From: Schoenoplectus triqueter
Lineage: Eukaryota; Streptophyta; Magnoliopsida; Poales; Cyperaceae
Reading direction: 5' to 3'
NCBI GenBank assembly: GCA_964058805.1
Contig: CAXKVV010000161.1
Location: 1 to 27,815 of the forward strand
DNA length: 27,815 nucleotides
Positions within the stretch are counted from its first letter, which is position 1. Each line of letters starts with the position of its first letter. The position numbers and the translations under genes were made by a program. Of this stretch, positions 1-8,580 are shown one piece after another. Below the pieces are notes generated by a model that ran no database searches, was not told the origin of the DNA, and saw only the letters and a program-made list of their open reading frames with translations.

Positions 1-796
1 GGCCTTATTATGCTTCTTAGAACTGTTCTGAGAAGCCTTTCACTTGCCATGATACGGCCCCTTATACTTTTTCTCTTGCTTTCCCTTTCCCTTGCCATAA
101 TTTGACTTACGTTTCTGACCTTGTCCTCCATGAGAACTTGAACCGGCCAAATGCACAGTAGTTTCAGTTTCCTGAGGTTTTGATGCCTCAATACGATCTT
201 CCTCAAGTTCTAAATGCCTGACAACATCGTTGAGAGTTTTAATACCCTCATTATGAGTTAAATTCACTTTCATGTGTTCCCATGTATAAGGAAGTGAACG
301 AATCACTGCTTGAACTTGCTGTTCATCAGTCAAAATATGGCCAGCATCCTTCAACTCACTAATCATATTCGACATCTCCCTGAGATGTTGACGCATGCTG
401 TGATTAGGACGCTTCTTGTAAGTGTCAAATTTTGATGGTGAGTTGTCTCAGTTTGGTAACAGAAGTTCCACCAAACTTCTGCTTCAAAGCAAGCCACATC
501 TCTTTGGCAACTTCATATTGTCTGAACTCACGCATCACATCATTTTTCATACTGCTCAACAACGTAATGCGAGCAATGAAGTTCTTCTTTTTCCATGATT
601 CAAATGCAGCAGTGTCACTAATATGCTTGGGACTTGTACATTTCTCTAGTTCAGTTAGAATATGATCCAGGACTGTAAGAACCTCTTGTTCTTCCATGAC
701 ATACTGAATTTTCATGGCCCAAATTTCATAATTTTCGTCATTCAGTTTTTCACCCTTATTAAGTTCTGCCATAATATTTCTAGATGCAGATGCCAT
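1..796 (-). pseudogene. Ty1/copia gag (UBN2-type), frameshifted, truncated by window edge
   Basis: This is the N-terminal part of a copia Gag capsid protein, which packages element RNA into cytoplasmic virus-like particles. Reading leftward from the ATG at 796, the first 123 residues carry the usual plant copia Gag opening (a LNDENYEIW motif, then MWLALKQKFGGTS). That frame stops at 425. The homologous reading resumes one base out of register, with no missing sequence, and continues through QAVIRSLPYTWEHMKVNLTH and HLELEEDRIEA to a lysine/glycine-rich tail. The register change lies in the A/T runs at about 426-434. The second frame ends at a TGA (40-42), after which similar lysine-rich sequence stays open to the window edge. 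The CCHC zinc knuckle expected next would lie outside the window. The two lesions mean it cannot make full Gag. No LTR or primer-binding site is seen upstream at 797-1000. Confidence 0.85.
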
Positions 797-996
797 TTTG
801 CTAAGAAATTTAAAAAAAAAATTAAACTAAGTCAGGACATCACACAATTCTGATGACTTAATATAAATGTTTACCCTTGAAAGATATCAAGGATGAATAG
901 ATGAATAAATGAAAATAAAATTGATGATTAATGATAAATCATGAGAAGAGGGAAGAAGAGAAAGCAATGAAAGATGGCCCACTAATCAGGAGAGGT
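797..996. other. A/T-rich leader-like DNA next to the dead gag; nothing recognised
   Basis: In an intact minus-strand copia element this side of gag would hold the leader, the tRNA-Met primer-binding site and the 5' LTR. I see only A-rich sequence and no GCTCTGATACCA-type site. The first 20 bases beside the gag start (CATTTTGCTAAGAAA and following A/T) recur almost exactly at about 1227-1247 in the same orientation, so the leader may be partly duplicated. Confidence 0.4.
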
Positions 997-1060
997 CGCT
1001 GCTTAACCCCGGAACAAATTTATTAATCCCACAATGAAATATTAGGGTGAAAGACGAGGA

Positions 1061-1146
1061 TATAAATACCCCACCACCTCCTACTCATTCGAGGTGGCTG
1101 ACCCTCGGGAGATTTAGGAGAGAGAAAATCTCCTGATGGGTCAGCC
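1061..1146 (+). promoter_or_regulatory. TATA box followed by a long hairpin, copy 1
   Basis: TATAAATA lies at 1061-1068. Thirty bases downstream, about where a TATA-directed transcript would start, comes a hairpin. GGCTGACCC (1096-1104) pairs with GGGTCAGCC (1138-1146), and inside it GGAGATTT pairs with AAATCTCC around a GAGAGAG loop. A competing stem forms between CCACCTC, just after the TATA box, and GAGGTGG (1091-1097). That it is a promoter is inference, because no coding region follows. Confidence 0.35.
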
Positions 1147-1306
1147 ATTTGACTACATTTTTTTCTGACAAGTGGGACCCACACGACAGTCCCCTGTGAG
1201 CAGCTCCAATGACGTGGACCTAGCCCATTTTGCTAAGAAAATTAATCAACCCGGAACAGAGGTTAAACACTAACCCCACAAGGAAATCCTAAGTATGGAG
1301 CAAGGA

Positions 1307-1392
1307 TATAAATACCCAGCCACCTCCTGCTCATTCGAGGTGGCTGACTCCCAGGAGGTTCTAGAGAGAGAGATCTCCCGAGGGGTCAGTCA
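1307..1392 (+). promoter_or_regulatory. TATA box followed by a hairpin, copy 2
   Basis: TATAAATA at 1307-1314 is again exactly 30 bases before GAGGTGGCTGA (1337). GCCACCTC pairs with GAGGTGGC (8 bp) around CTGCTCATTC. The larger hairpin is weaker here: GGCTGACTCC opposes GGGGTCAGTC with about 8 of 10 pairs. Conserved spacing with diverged sequence suggests the arrangement mattered at some time. Confidence 0.3.
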
Positions 1393-1513
1393 TCTGATTA
1401 CATTTTCTCTGACAAGTGGGACCCACCTGGCAGTCCCTTGTAGATGAATCTAGCAACATAGCCTATCTGATGAGTCACCCATGTGACCATTTTCACTGAC
1501 AGGTGGACCCCAC

Positions 1514-2329
1514 ACCTCAGTGACCTATTATAGGAGTCAGAATTGAACCCTAAAAATCTGCCCTTGGAGCTAACCCTAGAAAGGATCTGAAGCAGTATAA
1601 TCCCTATGCTACATGAAATGATGTCAATGCCAAGCTAGCATTTTGATGCAACTAGTCATGAGAAATTTCAAATGTGATTTTGCTTTCAAGGCTGACCTGG
1701 TGCCAAAGCTGTGAGCAACCACCTAACCATGCTTTGATTTGTGTCAATTACTGATAAGTAGTCAGTTCTTTGACCAAGTCACCCTCATGTTAAGGGATTG
1801 AAAGTCAATTTCACAAGACTGATCAGGTGCCAAAGCTGGGAGCAACCATTTGATCAAGTCTAGATCTGTATCAACTGTTGACATGTAATCAACTGTTGAT
1901 CAGATCAAGCCCTAATGAATATCAATATAAGTCTAATTGGTATTTAGTTAGGGTGGTTTCTGCAAGAGAGGGATAATTGGCAGAGACACAGAGCTACAAT
2001 TGAAATCAGGGATTAATTCATAAGGAATAATAGGGTTTTATGGATAAAAGAATTTTTAATTCAGAGAGGCAAGGGCAAAAATGGAATTAAAAATTACAGG
2101 GATGATCATCATGAATTTAGGGATTTTTGGTGAAATTTTCATGATTTTTGGATGAGTAGAGCTATTAAAATAAATTCAGGGAAGATAAAAGCAGAATAAA
2201 TGGACTGATCAAAGGCTGAAATTCAATCAAGGGTTCATCTGGGTGCAATTTGGGGACAGAGACATATCTGGGTGCAAACTGGGGATCCTAAGCACACCTA
2301 CACCGAATCAGGGGAGAGAGAGGGTGTGA
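1514..2329. other. No gene seen; unclassified repeat-like DNA
   Basis: There is no convincing ORF or RNA gene. Short phrases recur: 'tgccaaagctg(t/g)gagcaacca' appears at about 1691 and 1829, and 'atcaactgttgat' twice near 1870-1900. This indicates an internal degenerate duplication with a period of about 138 bp. Confidence 0.4.
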
Positions 2330-2765
2330 CACGTGTCAGCATCTCATTGGGCCACCTCATGCCACGTGTCAGCACCCCATTGGTCCACCTCAGCCATGTG
2401 GGCCCCACACCCCTACAGACCTGACAAGTGGGCCCCACCTATGCCACATGGCAGTCAGCCATTGATCCACATCAGCAGCCACCTCATACAGCAGCTAGAC
2501 AAATGGCAGCATGCTATAAGGCCACTTCAACAGTCAGGTGCCATGTGGCCTTCCCTTATTGGTCCACCTCACCACTGTGAACCCCACTATACTATAAGAC
2601 GACTGACAAGTGGGCCCCACTGGGTGCCACATGGCATGCACTTACTGGTGCCATGTCATCATACAGTGTGTACAAGGAGTGACAAATGGCTTCCTATGAT
2701 TGGTACAGGGCAACATAAAGTGCCACATGGCACTACATCGCAGAGCCACATCATACACCATTAAC
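2330..2765 (+). repeat. Degenerate repeat field rich in CACGTG, TGCCACATGGCA and GTGGGCCCCAC palindromes
   Basis: The stretch is built of recurring short modules: ATTGGNCCACCTCA, GCCACGTGTCAGCA (G-box core CACGTG, twice), TGCCACATGGCA-like palindromes (at least four) and GTGGGCCCCAC (2398-2408, 2428-2438, 2610-2620). It can be read as a 143-codon ORF, but that frame is a histidine/proline/serine-rich artefact of the repeats. GTGGGNCCCAC matches the consensus bound by plant TCP transcription factors. Any regulatory role here is inference. Confidence 0.55.
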
Positions 2766-3870
2766 AGATCATTAGTACTAGGGGTTTGTTTTAATAAAGC
2801 AATCAACCAATCAGGCAGAGCCACCTCAGCCTATTAACCCTAATCATCATGCTAATCAGCTGCTAAATGAAATGCCTAAACTATTAAATCTGACATATGG
2901 GACCCAGTAGTCAGGTTAATATGAGTAGGCGCATGAGGTAAAAGCTGTGAGCTGAGTCTATTCAATCTACCTCTTCAATCCAGCGCAATTCAATTTAAAA
3001 CGAGAGATAAAAGGAAGATGAACCTGGTCTAGATACGTTGAATCTCTGCTCTTCTTCTCTTCTGCGTTTTGGCTCACGCATACCGGGTGCATCCACGCGC
3101 GAGAGGGAGCTCTCTCACTCCTTCTTCTTCTCGCCATTACCCGAGTCCAATGCAGCTCGCATTTTCTTCCTTCCCTGACGCCTTACCATGGTTGAAGGTG
3201 ATCTAAGAGAATAACGATGATCAGAGGTAGGGCAAGAAGTGTTACTAGATCAATTGCGAGAAAGAGGTGAACAAAAGGTGAGAATGCATTATTACCCGAG
3301 ATTGAATTAAGGAAGGGAATCCAATTGATACTCCGGAGGTCAAATTGAGTCACAAAGCAGTGTCTTTAAGGCAAGGCGATGCCGGCAAAGGTGAATTGAT
3401 GTGGCAATTGAGTGAGAAAGGGGCTGAAAACCGAAGGTCGCCGAAGACAGTGACAAGGTGGCAGGCCTAATAGGCGATCCAGAAGTGAAATTGCACGATT
3501 GAGAAGATCACTTAGGCCAAGGCGATGCTAGTAAACACGAATTGGTGAAGCAATCAAGTGCATGAAACGCTAATTGTCCAAGAATTGAAACCGGAACGAA
3601 AATGAGATTGGGGAAATTAGAGCTGACAAATGAATGAAACAGTGTTCAAGCTCGCTATGAAGAGTCTAAATAGGTGTTGGCAGCTCAGGGCCCACTCACC
3701 AGTCGAAACACATGAGCAATTGAGAGTGTGGAGTCAAAGAATCGCGGCACAGTCAAAAATCCTAACAGAAACGGTTATGCAGCTGCAGCAACAAACACAA
3801 ACCCATCTTGGCCGTTGATTGAATTAGAATGAAAGGTGAGGATGTATCCAAGGTGGCAATCCGAGTGGAA
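2766..3870. other. No gene seen; pyrimidine-rich then purine-rich unclassified DNA with a degenerate direct repeat
   Basis: A CT-rich block at about 3040-3170 resembles a 5' UTR or LTR leader, but no open frame follows. A direct repeat is visible: 'aaggc(c)aaggcgatgc' plus about 40 similar bases at about 3368-3420 recurs at about 3513-3570. A related phrase, aaggcaagacgatgcc, occurs at about 4909. A 62-codon ORF (3630-3818) is not recognised and lacks support. Confidence 0.35.
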
Positions 3871-3879
3871 GGCAGCCAA

Positions 3880-3922
3880 CCAATCACAATTGGGTTAATT
3901 AACCGGTTCTAGCCTATATAAA
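3880..3922 (+). promoter_or_regulatory. Candidate Pol II core promoter (CCAAT + TATATAAA)
   Basis: CCAAT at 3880-3884 is followed about 30 bases later by TATATAAA (3915-3922), a textbook core-promoter pair. A transcript starting near 3945 would run into a good splice-donor-like AG/GTAACT at 4060 and then the two cloverleaf-like elements at 4234 and 4531. No protein-coding frame of note follows. The product would therefore be non-coding RNA or a retrotransposon leader, or the site may be inactive. Confidence 0.35.
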
Positions 3923-4233
3923 CAGAAATCCAGCAACAGTAGCAGAGAGATCAATACATCCATTAGCAAAACACTGAAAAAGCACATATATACACTGGTG
4001 ATCATCTATTATAGAGAGAGGGAAAATTTACAAGGAAATTGTTTGATTCAGATTAAGAGGTAACTGTTCATGCATTCAATTAGCAATTTCCTTTCATTCT
4101 TTGTAAATAAATTTAGAGCTTTAACATAGCTAGTTAGGTAGTCAATTGATTTCTTTTCTGTTCTTGCTACTATTCTTTCATATTTCCTTTTCTTCATTTT
4201 GTTCTTTCTTTGAATAACCCTAATCAATGGCAA

Positions 4234-4304
4234 TTGACTGAATCCAGTGAGCCACTGGCCCAATCACAAAGTGATTGGTGAGCCTTTAGGCCTGGATCAG
4301 TCAA
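4234..4304 (+). other. Cloverleaf-like structured element, copy 1
   Basis: The 71 bases fold completely into one closing stem and three arms. Closing stem: TTGACTG(a)ATCCAG (4234-4247) pairs with CTGGATCAGTCAA (4292-4304), 13 pairs with one bulged A. Linker TGA. Arm A: GCCACTGGC (4251-4259, 3 pairs). Arm B: CCAATCAC/GTGATTGG around AAA (4260-4278, 8 perfect pairs). Linker TGA. Arm C: GCCTTTAGGC (4282-4291, 4 pairs). Its sister at 4531-4598 has the same layout. I do not recognise it as a tRNA, snoRNA or known ribozyme. It could act as RNA, or as a DNA cruciform relic of a mobile element. CCAG at 4244-4247 also resembles a splice acceptor. Confidence 0.5.
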
Positions 4305-4530
4305 GAAGGCATCAAAAACTTATAATTCAATTTCTATTATACTGTTTCTTTTATGATTTTCTCATTTTTTATTCAATTTCCTTGCTTGTATTTGTATAGT
4401 AGATAAGAGGTGATGATCTTCTGGTTTCTAGTCATATCAATTGTATAATTCCAGTTGAGTACATTAGTTAATTCTTGTAATCGCTTCAATTCTGGCACAA
4501 ATCAGTATATCGTCGATCAAATGGAGGAAA

Positions 4531-4598
4531 ATACCTAATTCTCAGCGAGCCACTGGCCCTAACTTAAGTTGGGTGAGCCTTTAGGCCTGAGGAGGTAT
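4531..4598 (+). other. Cloverleaf-like structured element, copy 2
   Basis: Same architecture as the copy 297 bases upstream. Closing stem: ATACCT-aatt-CTCAG (4531-4545) pairs with CTGAG-g-AGGTAT (4587-4598), 11 pairs with an asymmetric internal loop. Linker CGA. Arm A: GCCACTGGC (4549-4557), identical. Arm B: CCTAAC/GTTGGG around TTAA (4558-4573), six pairs with one U-G, completely different sequence from copy 1. Linker TGA. Arm C: GCCTTTAGGC (4577-4586), identical. The closing stem and arm B have changed sequence on both sides yet still pair. Confidence 0.5.
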
Positions 4599-4636
4599 AA
4601 TTGAGGATGCTAGTTCATTAAACATCAAAGAATTGA

Positions 4637-4852
4637 GTCGGTACCGATTGGTACCATACTGCACCAAGCAAAGCCGTGCTTCAACATGATGAAAAGCAAA
4701 AAGGAACTCCATTTCTTATACCAAATCGCTCAAATATGCTAAGACGATGCTCATCGACCTTGTAATTGTTAAAAACTTTGATCAATTTTGTCGAATTTGA
4801 CGAAAGAAATATCTCGGTACCGATTCTAACTGATACACCAATCGGTACCATC
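4637..4852. repeat. Pair of GGTACC-rich inverted motifs
   Basis: GGTACCGATTGGTACC (4640-4655) is echoed by CGGTACCGATT (4815-4825) and by the inverted CCAATCGGTACC (4838-4849). The 160 bases between them are unremarkable. The motifs could be the ends of a small degenerate element. No target duplication is evident. Confidence 0.35.
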
Positions 4853-5150
4853 ATGTGGCATCTCTCACCGTATGGATTCTCGATCAAGAACCACAAAGGG
4901 ATTCTCCAAGGCAAGACGATGCCAGGGCACTAACCTGATCATGGAAGGGGTACTCCGGCCGCCGGAAGCGCTGCTCAGCACGAATCATGACGTAAGGACG
5001 GTTCGGAAGAGATGGAAGAACCGTTGGCACGAATCTTGAAGCATGCACTGATCTTGAAGCTAATCAACACACGGGATCTGTCGAGAAATTCGATTATCAA
5101 ACCAAGAAAGGATCTGGGCCGTAGATCCATTAAACACGTATCTTAAGTGA

Positions 5151-5226
5151 ATCTGGCGGCCCAAATAAAGAAAGAAGTTATATAAAAGATGCGCGTTAAT
5201 CTTGGAGCAGATCTGGCGGCCCAGAT
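5151..5226. repeat. 60-bp spaced direct repeat ATCTGGCGGCCCA
   Basis: The 13-mer occurs at 5151-5163 and 5211-5223, exactly 60 bases apart, with diverged sequence between. Most likely a remnant of a tandem duplication. A TATATAAAA string (about 5180) lies between them but no gene follows. Confidence 0.4.
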
Positions 5227-5229
5227 TAG

Positions 5230-6430
5230 GCCCAGTAATTAAATAATAACAGAATAGTGATAATATAGAGTAAATAAATGATTTGAAAATGCTCCTGAAC
5301 TCCAAATTGACTCAAATTTATTTCTAAAATTTTCTTATTTTTTATACTATTTTTCTATACAATAATATTCTAGTTTTAAAAATATAATCATAGTAAAACA
5401 ATTTAAAAGCAAAAGACATTGCATATATTGATATATTTGACTTAGCTTTGACTTGTCATTTTAAATACTATAAAAAAATTCCAAAAATACAAATAAAATC
5501 ATGAATAATAGCTAGATATATTTTACTGATTTTTCAAGTAATTTTTCATGAAATAATAATGACAATAGTAATATGCCATAATAGATAATAAGATTAGCTA
5601 TATTCTTTGATAAATAAAAAAATAATAAATAATAATAGATATTATGTTGATATTTTCTGTAAAAAGAATAATAAAAATAAATAGCACAAAATATACAAAA
5701 ATATATACTACCATAGTAAATACATTTTCTTTTATAGTAAAGAATGATAATATAGCTTTATAATATGAATTGTATTTCTTTTGTTATTTCTATACAAATA
5801 TACAATAAAAATATTTTTGATGAATAAAATGCAATAAAAATAATAGTTGTAAATAAATATGATGAATTTCATCTCTCATGGTTATTTTCAACTAATAATA
5901 GTAATAATAAATATTTTATGCTTTTCTATAGGTAATAAATAGAAATAATAAAAATAATAATGAATAGTATAATGAATAAGATAGAATATTAATAATGATT
6001 TCTGTTTAGCTATTATAGATTTTAAACATAATAAAAATAAATAAATAATAATAATAAAAAAAAATAATAATAATAACAATAATAAAAAAATAATAATATA
6101 GCTAACCATCTTTTGATTTTGTAAATAACTCCTACATAATGAATAGTGTTTCAACATAATAGAATATAATAATAAAATTCTATTACTTTGGCTATTTTTA
6201 AAATACAAATAAAAAAATCATAGCCATTTTATTTTCTATTATTTTTGTAAGTGATTTCCTACAAAATAAATAGAGTTTAGAAATAATAAAAATAAGATTT
6301 TACTATTTTAGCTATTATAAAAAATCCCAAAAATATAAATAAAATTCTAGTTATTAGCTAACCCCTTTTCCTATTATTTTTGTAAGTAATTTTTCTACAT
6401 AGATAAATAGAGTTTAAGAAATAAAAAAAA

Positions 6431-6434
<4 letters not shown>
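5230..6434. other. About 1.2 kb of very AT-rich DNA, no gene
   Basis: Almost entirely A and T with scattered AATAATAAA-type runs. A phrase like 'tttttgtaagtaatttttctacataaataaatagagttta' recurs at about 6244-6275 and 6375-6412, showing an internal duplication with a period of roughly 130 bp. The ORFs here are low-complexity isoleucine/tyrosine/leucine artefacts. Confidence 0.6.

Positions 6435-6483
<49 letters not shown>
6435..6483. repeat. (TAA)n microsatellite, about 16 units
   Basis: An uninterrupted run of about 16 trinucleotide units sits at the end of the AT-rich block. Confidence 0.95.
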
Positions 6484-6489
<6 letters not shown>

Positions 6490-6619
6490 GCATCTTTATA
6501 ATAAAAATAATAATGGAAGATATTATATGATAGACTTTGTGCATTTTAGAAATGAATAAATAAGCTCACATAAGGATTGTAGAGCCACATGAAAATGTTT
6601 GCACACATGATAATAACCT

Positions 6620-7190
6620 TTAGAACGATTAGTCAAGACAAGAACATCTTGACGAATGATAAACAAGGTTACAACAACAACACGAGAAGATACGTCGAGA
6701 CAGGAACATTTTGACGTAGGATGACTAAAGCTTCGATAGCAACATGAGAAGATACGTTGAGACAAGAACATCTTGACGTGGGATGATTAAGGCTTCAATA
6801 GCAACATGAAGAGATACGTCGAGACAGGAACCTCTTGATGTTTAATGAAGAATAACCAGAGCTGCGACATCAATATGGAGATACATATCGACCCTGAGGA
6901 AGAAGAACATTACGATGTCCTAGAGAGGTGACATCTTAATGACTCACTACCATGAGCAAGTAACTCATGACTAAATACGCCCACACGAGGGGTGTAGGGC
7001 AACATAGTAATTTTGCACAAGTAATGCAACATGTAGGATGACTAGTCGAGACAAGAACATCTTGACGCTTACTGAAGAATGACCAAAGCTACAGCATAGA
7101 GAGATATGTCGACTTTGAAGAAGAAGAATATTACGATGTCCGAGCGAAGCGACATCTTAATGACTTGGTGTCATGAACAAGTAATTCATG
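6620..7190. repeat. Satellite-like direct repeats with hairpin core CAAGAACATCTTG
   Basis: A core reading GTCGAGACAAGAACATCTTG(ACG) recurs at about 6631, 6693, 6754, 6817 and 7045, mostly 60-66 bases apart. It is joined by 'agcaacatgagaagatac' and 'ggatgactaaagcttc'. Each good core contains CAAGA-aca-TCTTG, which is self-complementary. A larger unit repeats at 221 bp: 'tacgatgtcc...gacatcttaatgact...catgaacaagtaa' at 6911 and again at 7132. No ORF is supported. This could be the internal repeat region of an LTR element or a young local satellite. Confidence 0.7.
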
Positions 7191-7261
7191 ACCATTTGAG
7201 CTAGCAAGACTGAACTCACCCGTCGATAAGTTCGTCTCCTGGTTCATTTCCCAAGACTGTG

Positions 7262-7855
7262 AGATTGAATCGTTCTGTAGTAGATTCATCCACAAAATAG
7301 TGAATGTGAACCGTTCTGTAGGTAGGTTCCTTCACTAACACATGCCTCAATGTTGAACTGGCTCAGCGCTTCAGGTTTGACATTGTGTGTAATTGTGTTT
7401 CCTAGGTTTATGAATCGGCTTAGTGCTTCGAATTCATGATCTAGAAGATCGGTGAGAAGAAACACGTGGGCCATATCCACCCTTCTCCTGATTCACCAAC
7501 CTCAAGATCAACCGGCTCAGTGCTTCGAGTTGTATTTTGTGTGATTGGTTGTTGACTAGTTAAGATTGAATCGTTCTGTAGTAGGTTTATCTTCTAGATC
7601 AACGGAGGTTGAGTCGTTCTGTATGTAGACTCACCTCAAGCCCCTCTGAAGAGACTAACCTGGTCTGTAGTAAGGTTACATCTCGAGGTGGCATAGACTG
7701 AACCGATCTGTTTGTAGGTTCGTCTTCCATAGGACAAAACCGATCTGTTTGTAGGTTTGTCTTCCATAGATTGAACCGATCTGTTTGTAGGTTCGTCTTC
7801 CATAGGGTTAAATAAAGACCGAACCGATCTGTTTGTAGGTTCGTCTTCCATGGAC
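7262..7855. repeat. Degenerate tandem array of TGAACCGATCTGTTTGTAGG units
   Basis: Nine or so units share TGAA(C/T)CG(A/T)TCTGTnnGTAGGTT. Early ones are scattered (about 7264, 7308, 7566, 7608, 7654). The last four (about 7697-7850) are nearly identical, include GTTCGTCTTCCATAG and are spaced 33-50 bases apart. Interleaved at about 7358, 7412 and 7512 is a second module, GGCTCAGTGCTTCGAGTT. Divergence decreases to the right, as expected of an array growing at that end. Several overlapping short frames through it are artefacts of the repeat. Confidence 0.75.
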
Positions 7856-7895
7856 CCCTTTTTATGAACCTAGACGACCACTTGACCATCTTTTA

Positions 7896-8165
7896 ACTAT
7901 ACTATTTGCTTCTCTCTTTCAAAGATCCAGAGGTGCCTCGAGATTAGTAGCCCAGGGTAATTAACGGTGGGGGCTTGCGCCCACCGGAATCTACAAGAAC
8001 TCACAATCACTAAAAACCCCCTGAATATGCATCCAAATCTCTCTAAAAACGGCAGAATCGGCCGACACCCAGCAGATGCACGCTCGGGAGGGATCTCCGT
8101 GTCCTTCTTCCGCGAACCCATCGCCCAGCGGCGGTGCGGCGGCGCGCGAAAAAGGGTCGCACAAT
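7896..8165 (-). other. GC-rich patch with an unrecognised 74-codon frame
   Basis: This 270-base stretch is much richer in G and C than the DNA on either side, ending in GCGGCGGTGCGGCGGCGCGCG. On the minus strand a 74-codon frame (7897-8121) begins MGSRKKDTEIPPERASAGC. I recognise no family, and its composition fits a captured first-exon fragment or the transcribed leader of a retroelement equally well. There is no sign of splice sites or of a continuing frame. Confidence 0.25.
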
Positions 8166-8448
8166 AAATTATTTAATACTTAGCATAACACATATAGTTT
8201 TGTAATAAACTCAAAATAATTTAATAATAATAATATTTATAGATTAAAATCGAAAGATCATCAAATTTCACAATCATCTTTTAATTCTATAAATTGTATT
8301 CATATTAATTATTTTAAAGTACAAAACTCCCACAAAAAATTGATAAACAACAAATAATAAAAAAAATCGAACAAAAAAAATAATTCGAACTTAAAATTCG
8401 AATTTAACAGATGTATATATATAAAGGAATCACTAATATAGCACAAAT

Positions 8449-8580
8449 TGTAGTATGGTGTAGTGGTAAGACCATTCTTACTTTAGAGGTCATAGATTCA
8501 AGCCCCAATGAAAGCAATATTTCCTTTGTTTTTCGTAGTTCACTGGATTTATATAGACCAAGTTCATTTAAAAAATAATT
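8449..8580 (+). mobile_element. Possible tRNA-derived SINE (degenerate)
   Basis: The sequence holds a Pol III box A match (TGGTGTAGTGG, 8456-8466) followed 38 bases later by a box B-like AGATTCAAGCC (8494-8504), the spacing found in tRNA genes. The acceptor and T stems do not pair, so it is not a functional tRNA. About 75 bases of non-tRNA sequence ending in an A-rich tail (about 8572-8580) follow, as in plant SINEs. No clean target-site duplication was found, so a lone tRNA pseudogene is the alternative. Confidence 0.45.

Larger units (their letters stand above)
997..1445 (+). repeat. Tandem pair of about 246-bp units, each with TATA box and hairpin
   Basis: Two diverged copies lie head to tail. 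Copy 1 is about 1000-1200 and copy 2 about 1246-1440. Shared landmarks in the same order are CCCGGAACA, a TATAAATACCC box (1061 and 1307), CTCATTCGAGGTGGCTGA, a purine-rich GAGAGAGA stretch, a GGGTCAG motif and GACAAGTGGGACCCAC (ending 1182 and 1426). A shorter third echo (CTGACAGGTGGACCCCAC) is at about 1496-1513. I do not recognise the family. A retrotransposon regulatory region or a duplicated promoter would both fit. Confidence 0.7.

Noticed and set aside
1467..1492. Hammerhead-ribozyme-like core CTGATGAG followed by a GTCAC/GTGAC stem
   Set aside because: The GAAA segment required after stem II is absent (the sequence reads CATTTTCAC), and no stem III/cleavage site could be found. The third echo of the repeat explains the sequence.
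2333..2764. 143-codon plus-strand ORF
   Set aside because: Its His/Pro/Ser/Trp-rich translation follows the short DNA repeat modules. No domain or family resemblance, and an overlapping antisense frame is equally open.
3880..4598. A spliced protein-coding gene using the donor at 4060 and acceptors at 4247 and 4545
   Set aside because: Splice-like signals exist, but the joined segments give no sustained reading frame that I could see. The structural explanation accounts for more of the sequence. Kept only as an alternative.
7697..7855. CRISPR-like array
   Set aside because: The spacing is irregular and the 'spacers' are themselves diverged repeat. The DNA is a eukaryotic nuclear genome with no cas genes.
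7599..7889. Overlapping minus-strand frames with repeated (M)EDEPTNRSV peptides
   Set aside because: They are translations of the tandem DNA repeat in two frames at once, with no initiator context or conserved domain.
8449..8520. Functional tRNA gene
   Set aside because: Only the A and B boxes match. The acceptor, anticodon and T stems do not pair.
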